The notes under the pieces are model-generated. The model was not told where the DNA came from. It did not search any database and saw nothing but the letters and a program-made list of their open reading frames with translations. Both the position numbers and the translations under genes were made by a program. A stretch of 6,602 bases of DNA. Origin: Oscillospiraceae bacterium (lineage in GTDB: Bacteria > Bacillota > Clostridia > Oscillospirales > Acutalibacteraceae). Positions 4,160 to 6,602 of the stretch are shown piece after piece. Where the stretch lies: the NCBI GenBank assembly GCA_029007475.1, contig JAQXHW010000043.1, positions 1 through 6,602 on the forward strand, given 5' to 3'. Each line of letters opens with the position of its first letter. Within the stretch, counting starts at the first letter, position 1.

Positions 4160-6148
4160 TTACTTTTTAAGCATTCTGAAGTTTGCCGGATTTTCGTAAT
4201 CCTTAGAGAAGCCGTCATCGGTGTAGAGGAGATATTCCTCGCCCGGGCCAATAAGCTCTATTGTAGAGAGGTCCAGTTCCTCAACGCATTTTGCTCTCTT
4301 GCATAGGGGAATAGCCTTGCCCTTGCGGATAAAGAACACAACCTCATTTTCAGCAATCTCTACGAAGTGGTGACCCTTTTCCATTTCGGTAAAGAAGAGT
4401 TCACCCGCCCTCATGCGAACTGCTGTCATTTCCTCGGGGAGGTAGACATATCTGCCCAGGGCGTTCTGAGTGTAAACAGGAGCAATCATAAGCTCGTCAC
4501 CTAAGAGGAGCTGATCCTCGGTACAGCAGGCGACCTTGTCCTCGGGAAATTCGAAGGCAAGAGGCTTGAACATCATTTCGTTGTTTATAGCCGCTTTCAT
4601 ATATTCGCTGTAAATATAGGGGATAAGGCGATATCTCAGGTCGATGATATTCTTGAAATCCTCGGGTCTTTCGAACAGATAACATTCCTGCTCACGCGTA
4701 CCTGCGGCGGCATGGTTACGCATTAAGGGGGTAAAGATACCGAGAGAGAGCCAGCGAAGAAGTAAGTCGCGCGTCGTATCGCAGCCGAAGCCGCCGATAT
4801 CAGCGCCAACATAGAGGAAACCGCACATATTGAGAGAGGGGAGCACCTTAATTTCGTTTAGAATGTGAGACCACCAAGAGTGGTTGTCGCCTGTCCAAAT
4901 TCCGCCGTAGCGGTGCATACCGATATATGAAGCACGGCTGAAGAGAAGAATTCTCTTATCAGGTACAATAGCTTCTAAGGCTTCGCCTGCGCTTCTTGTC
5001 ATGTTGTAGCCATAGAGATTGTGCATATCCTTATGGCAGAATCTGCCGGAGGGGGTGTTGTGATAGAAAGCGGAGTAGTCCTCGTCGCAGTTTTGACGGC
5101 TGCCGATATAGTATTTCAGCTCATTGAATTCGTCGATGGTGAATTTCTCTGAGGCCATCCTCTTGATTTTCTCGTGAGTAGCGTCAACACTATTCTGAGA
5201 AAAGAAAATTGCAGGCTCATTCATATCGTTCCAGAAGCCCTCAATTCCCATGTCTGTAAGAATTTTATACTTTGAGCCGAACCAAGTTCTAACCTCGGGG
5301 TTGAGAAAATCGGGGAAGTGAGTCATACCCGGCCACACGCAGGCTTCAAAGGGTTTTCCGTCTTTATCGGTGCAGAAATAGTTGTTCTTAACACCTTCCT
5401 CGTAAATGTCGTAGCCATCCTCAATCTTAACGCCAGCGTCGATAATGGGCACAAGGCGAATACCGTCCTCTTTCATCTCCTCAATAAATTCGGGGAGCTT
5501 GCCGAAGGTTTTATCATTGACAGTAAAGTCCTTGTAACGCTCCATATAGTCGATATCCATATAGATAGCGTCAAGGGGAATATCAAAATCTCTGTAACCC
5601 TTTGCAACGCGTCTTACGTCATCTTTATCAATATAGCTCCAACGGCTTTGGGTATAGCCGAAAGCCCACATGGGAGGAATATAGCTTCTTCCGATAATGC
5701 TTCTAAACTCCTTAACGATATCGTAGATTGTGTCGCCGTCGATAATATAGACGGTCATGTTCTCGTTTTCGGAGGTTATGATAAGCTCATCGAATTTACT
5801 GTAACAAACGTCAAAGGTAACAACAGCGGGAGTGTCAAAGAAAGCGCCGAAAAGCTTGTCGGCGGTTTTAACAACAATGAAATTATGGGCTCCGTAGAGT
5901 GAGCGGGTAGCTTCGGTATGATTGGGGTCATCGGCACAGAAGCTGTTATAAATATAGCCTTTTTTATTTATACCTCGCATAGCTTCGCCTAAGCCGTAGA
6001 CAGCGTCATCTTTTTGAATTTTTATTGTGAACTTGAGTCCTGTGCTGTGTACGGTTTCAAAATATGGAAGCGATTCGCTTGCTGATTCTATGTTTTTAAC
6101 CACTGCTTCGGTGTAAAAGGGCTTTCCGAATAGATACTTTTTTATCAC
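4160..6148 (-). CDS. GH31 alpha-glucosidase, isomaltase-like
   Basis: 662 residues from the chosen start, no signal peptide, so cytosolic; it releases glucose from the non-reducing ends of imported alpha-glucosides. Motifs in order: YGLGEAMRGINK (51-62), SLYGAHNF, GRSYIPPMWAFGYTQSRW (153-170), YMDIDYM, GFWNDMNEPAIF with nucleophile Asp308, FSRASYIGMHRYGGIW, TGDN with acid/base Asp421, GADIGGFG, PLMRNHAA. The sequence matches from memory, nearly end to end with about one residue offset, the gut Ruminococcus obeum enzyme Ro-alphaG1 (about 663 residues). In that enzyme Trp169 was reported to govern preference for isomaltose over maltose; the equivalent here, Trp170, is kept. Start: the frame extends to a TTG at 6238, but that lies in the predicted -35 box. 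ATG 6178 has no ribosome site. GTG 6148 gives M-I-K-K-Y, aligned with the homologue's MIRKY start, and has a degenerate site (GGCAGTGA) upstream. ATG 6178 remains an alternative (672 residues). Confidence 0.92.
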   Translation of the reverse strand: MIKKYLFGKPFYTEAVVKNIESASESLPYFETVHSTGLKFTIKIQKDDAVYGLGEAMRGINKKGYIYNSFCADDPNHTEATRSLYGAHNFIVVKTADKLFGAFFDTPAVVTFDVCYSKFDELIITSENENMTVYIIDGDTIYDIVKEFRSIIGRSYIPPMWAFGYTQSRWSYIDKDDVRRVAKGYRDFDIPLDAIYMDIDYMERYKDFTVNDKTFGKLPEFIEEMKEDGIRLVPIIDAGVKIEDGYDIYEEGVKNNYFCTDKDGKPFEACVWPGMTHFPDFLNPEVRTWFGSKYKILTDMGIEGFWNDMNEPAIFFSQNSVDATHEKIKRMASEKFTIDEFNELKYYIGSRQNCDEDYSAFYHNTPSGRFCHKDMHNLYGYNMTRSAGEALEAIVPDKRILLFSRASYIGMHRYGGIWTGDNHSWWSHILNEIKVLPSLNMCGFLYVGADIGGFGCDTTRDLLLRWLSLGIFTPLMRNHAAAGTREQECYLFERPEDFKNIIDLRYRLIPYIYSEYMKAAINNEMMFKPLAFEFPEDKVACCTEDQLLLGDELMIAPVYTQNALGRYVYLPEEMTAVRMRAGELFFTEMEKGHHFVEIAENEVVFFIRKGKAIPLCKRAKCVEELDLSTIELIGPGEEYLLYTDDGFSKDYENPANFRMLKK

Positions 6149-6209
6149 AAAAATCACTGCCGTTCTTGAAAAATTCATAATTATATTATATAATAATATA
6201 GTATATAAA

Positions 6210-6238
6210 AGTATAACATAAAAATACGCATTATACAA
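6210..6238 (-). promoter_or_regulatory. Extended -10 promoter of the GH31 gene
   Basis: Read on the minus strand: TTGTAT (6238-6233), a 17-bp spacer, then TATACT (6215-6210), preceded by TGT for an extended -10. Predicted start is near 6203. The surrounding 60 bp are almost pure A/T, so other -10-like hexamers exist, but this is the only one I found with a matching -35 at the right distance. Confidence 0.55.
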
Positions 6239-6245
6239 TATGATT

Positions 6246-6271
6246 TCGGGGAATTCAGCCCCGATTTCCCC
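6246..6271 (+). promoter_or_regulatory. Two mutually exclusive hairpins upstream of the DegV gene
   Basis: TCGGGG (6246-6251) pairs with CCCCGA (6259-6264). Alternatively GGGGAA (6248-6253) pairs with TTCCCC (6266-6271). Both use G6248-G6251, so only one can form at a time. A weak -10-like TACAAT at 6234-6239 would place a transcript start at about 6246, making this a 5'-terminal stem-loop, but no good -35 is visible. The ribosome site (6301-6307) is not sequestered by either hairpin. Confidence 0.35.
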
Positions 6272-6314
6272 ATGAACTTTCGGTAATTTGAAGCCTCAAA
6301 AAAGGAGAAAAAAT

Positions 6315-6602
6315 ATGGAAAACAAGGTAATCTTATTCGCAGACAGCTCCGTAGATCTCTCTGAAGAACTGAGAGAAAGATACAACGTCCACACTCTGCC
6401 TATCAATGTCATTTTGGACGAGAAGGTTTATGAGGACGGCGTTGATATTTCCAGTCAGGAGATTTTTGAGCATTACTATAAAACTAAACAGCTTCCCAAA
6501 ACTGCCGCTATTAATTTTGAGGATATCCACTGTGCCCTCAAGCCCTATGTTGAGGATGGCTATGAGATAGTTTATATAAGCATTGGCTCTGCTCTTTCAT
6601 CG
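6315..6602 (+). CDS. DegV family fatty-acid-binding protein (3' truncated)
   Basis: The first 96 residues are visible; complete DegV proteins are about 280. Start ATG follows AAAGGAG (6301-6307) by 7 nt. Family features: FADSSVDLSEEL near the N-terminus, a conserved short strand HTLPINV, then YEDGVDIS, the PKTAA segment and YEIVYISIGSALSS, where the window ends. DegV proteins bind long-chain fatty acids; in Firmicutes with FakA they act as FakB subunits that present exogenous fatty acid for phosphorylation. Whether this copy partners with FakA cannot be judged from the window. It is divergent from the GH31 gene, with about 110 bp between the two predicted transcript starts or less. Confidence 0.9.
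   Translation, partial: MENKVILFADSSVDLSEELRERYNVHTLPINVILDEKVYEDGVDISSQEIFEHYYKTKQLPKTAAINFEDIHCALKPYVEDGYEIVYISIGSALSS

Noticed and set aside
5318..5902. A 194-codon plus-strand open frame
   Set aside because: It lies entirely antisense within the well-supported GH31 gene and encodes no recognisable protein.
1..6602. CRISPR arrays, insertion sequences, tRNA or rRNA genes
   Set aside because: No regularly spaced repeats, transposase motifs or RNA gene signatures were seen on either strand.

Overview
The window looks like a fragment of a gut or rumen Clostridia genome of the Ruminococcus/Oscillospiraceae type. The evidence is a dockerin with the KDATxIQK signature, a secreted protein family carried on tandem paralogues, a GH31 alpha-glucosidase very close to one I know from a gut Ruminococcus (now Blautia), canonical AAAGGAGG ribosome binding sites, AT-rich spacers and compact rho-independent terminators. 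This placement is inference; no rRNA or marker gene is present.

Layout. (1) 1-1980, plus strand: two paralogous secreted proteins in tandem, each with its own terminator. The first (5' end outside the window) ends in a sortase-like or membrane anchor. The second is complete and ends in a TPDEP linker and a dockerin. (2) 1981-2817: a long stretch with no credible protein gene. It holds a good plus-strand promoter (2048-2076), a densely foldable segment beginning at the predicted transcript start (2081-2221), further hairpins, and a very strong terminator (2690-2730). I read it as a candidate long structured noncoding RNA of about 650 nt and could not match it to any RNA class I know. (3) 2818-3390, minus: family 4 (Fe-S) uracil-DNA glycosylase, divergent from (4) 3504-4073, plus: a stand-alone PduL-type phosphate acyltransferase with its own promoter and terminator. 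(5) 4160-6148, minus: cytosolic GH31 alpha-glucosidase, divergent from (6) 6315-end, plus: the N-terminal third of a DegV family protein.

How it may fit together. The surface proteins have an N-terminal part that resembles starch-binding modules, and the GH31 enzyme keeps a Trp linked in a close homologue to preference for alpha-1,6-linked isomaltose. This suits an organism that binds starch at its surface, imports oligosaccharides, hydrolyses them inside, and ferments acetyl-CoA to acetate through PduL. The genes are separate transcription units, so this is a shared lifestyle rather than an operon. The most unusual items are the candidate noncoding RNA and the paralogue pair with the same body but different attachment ends.
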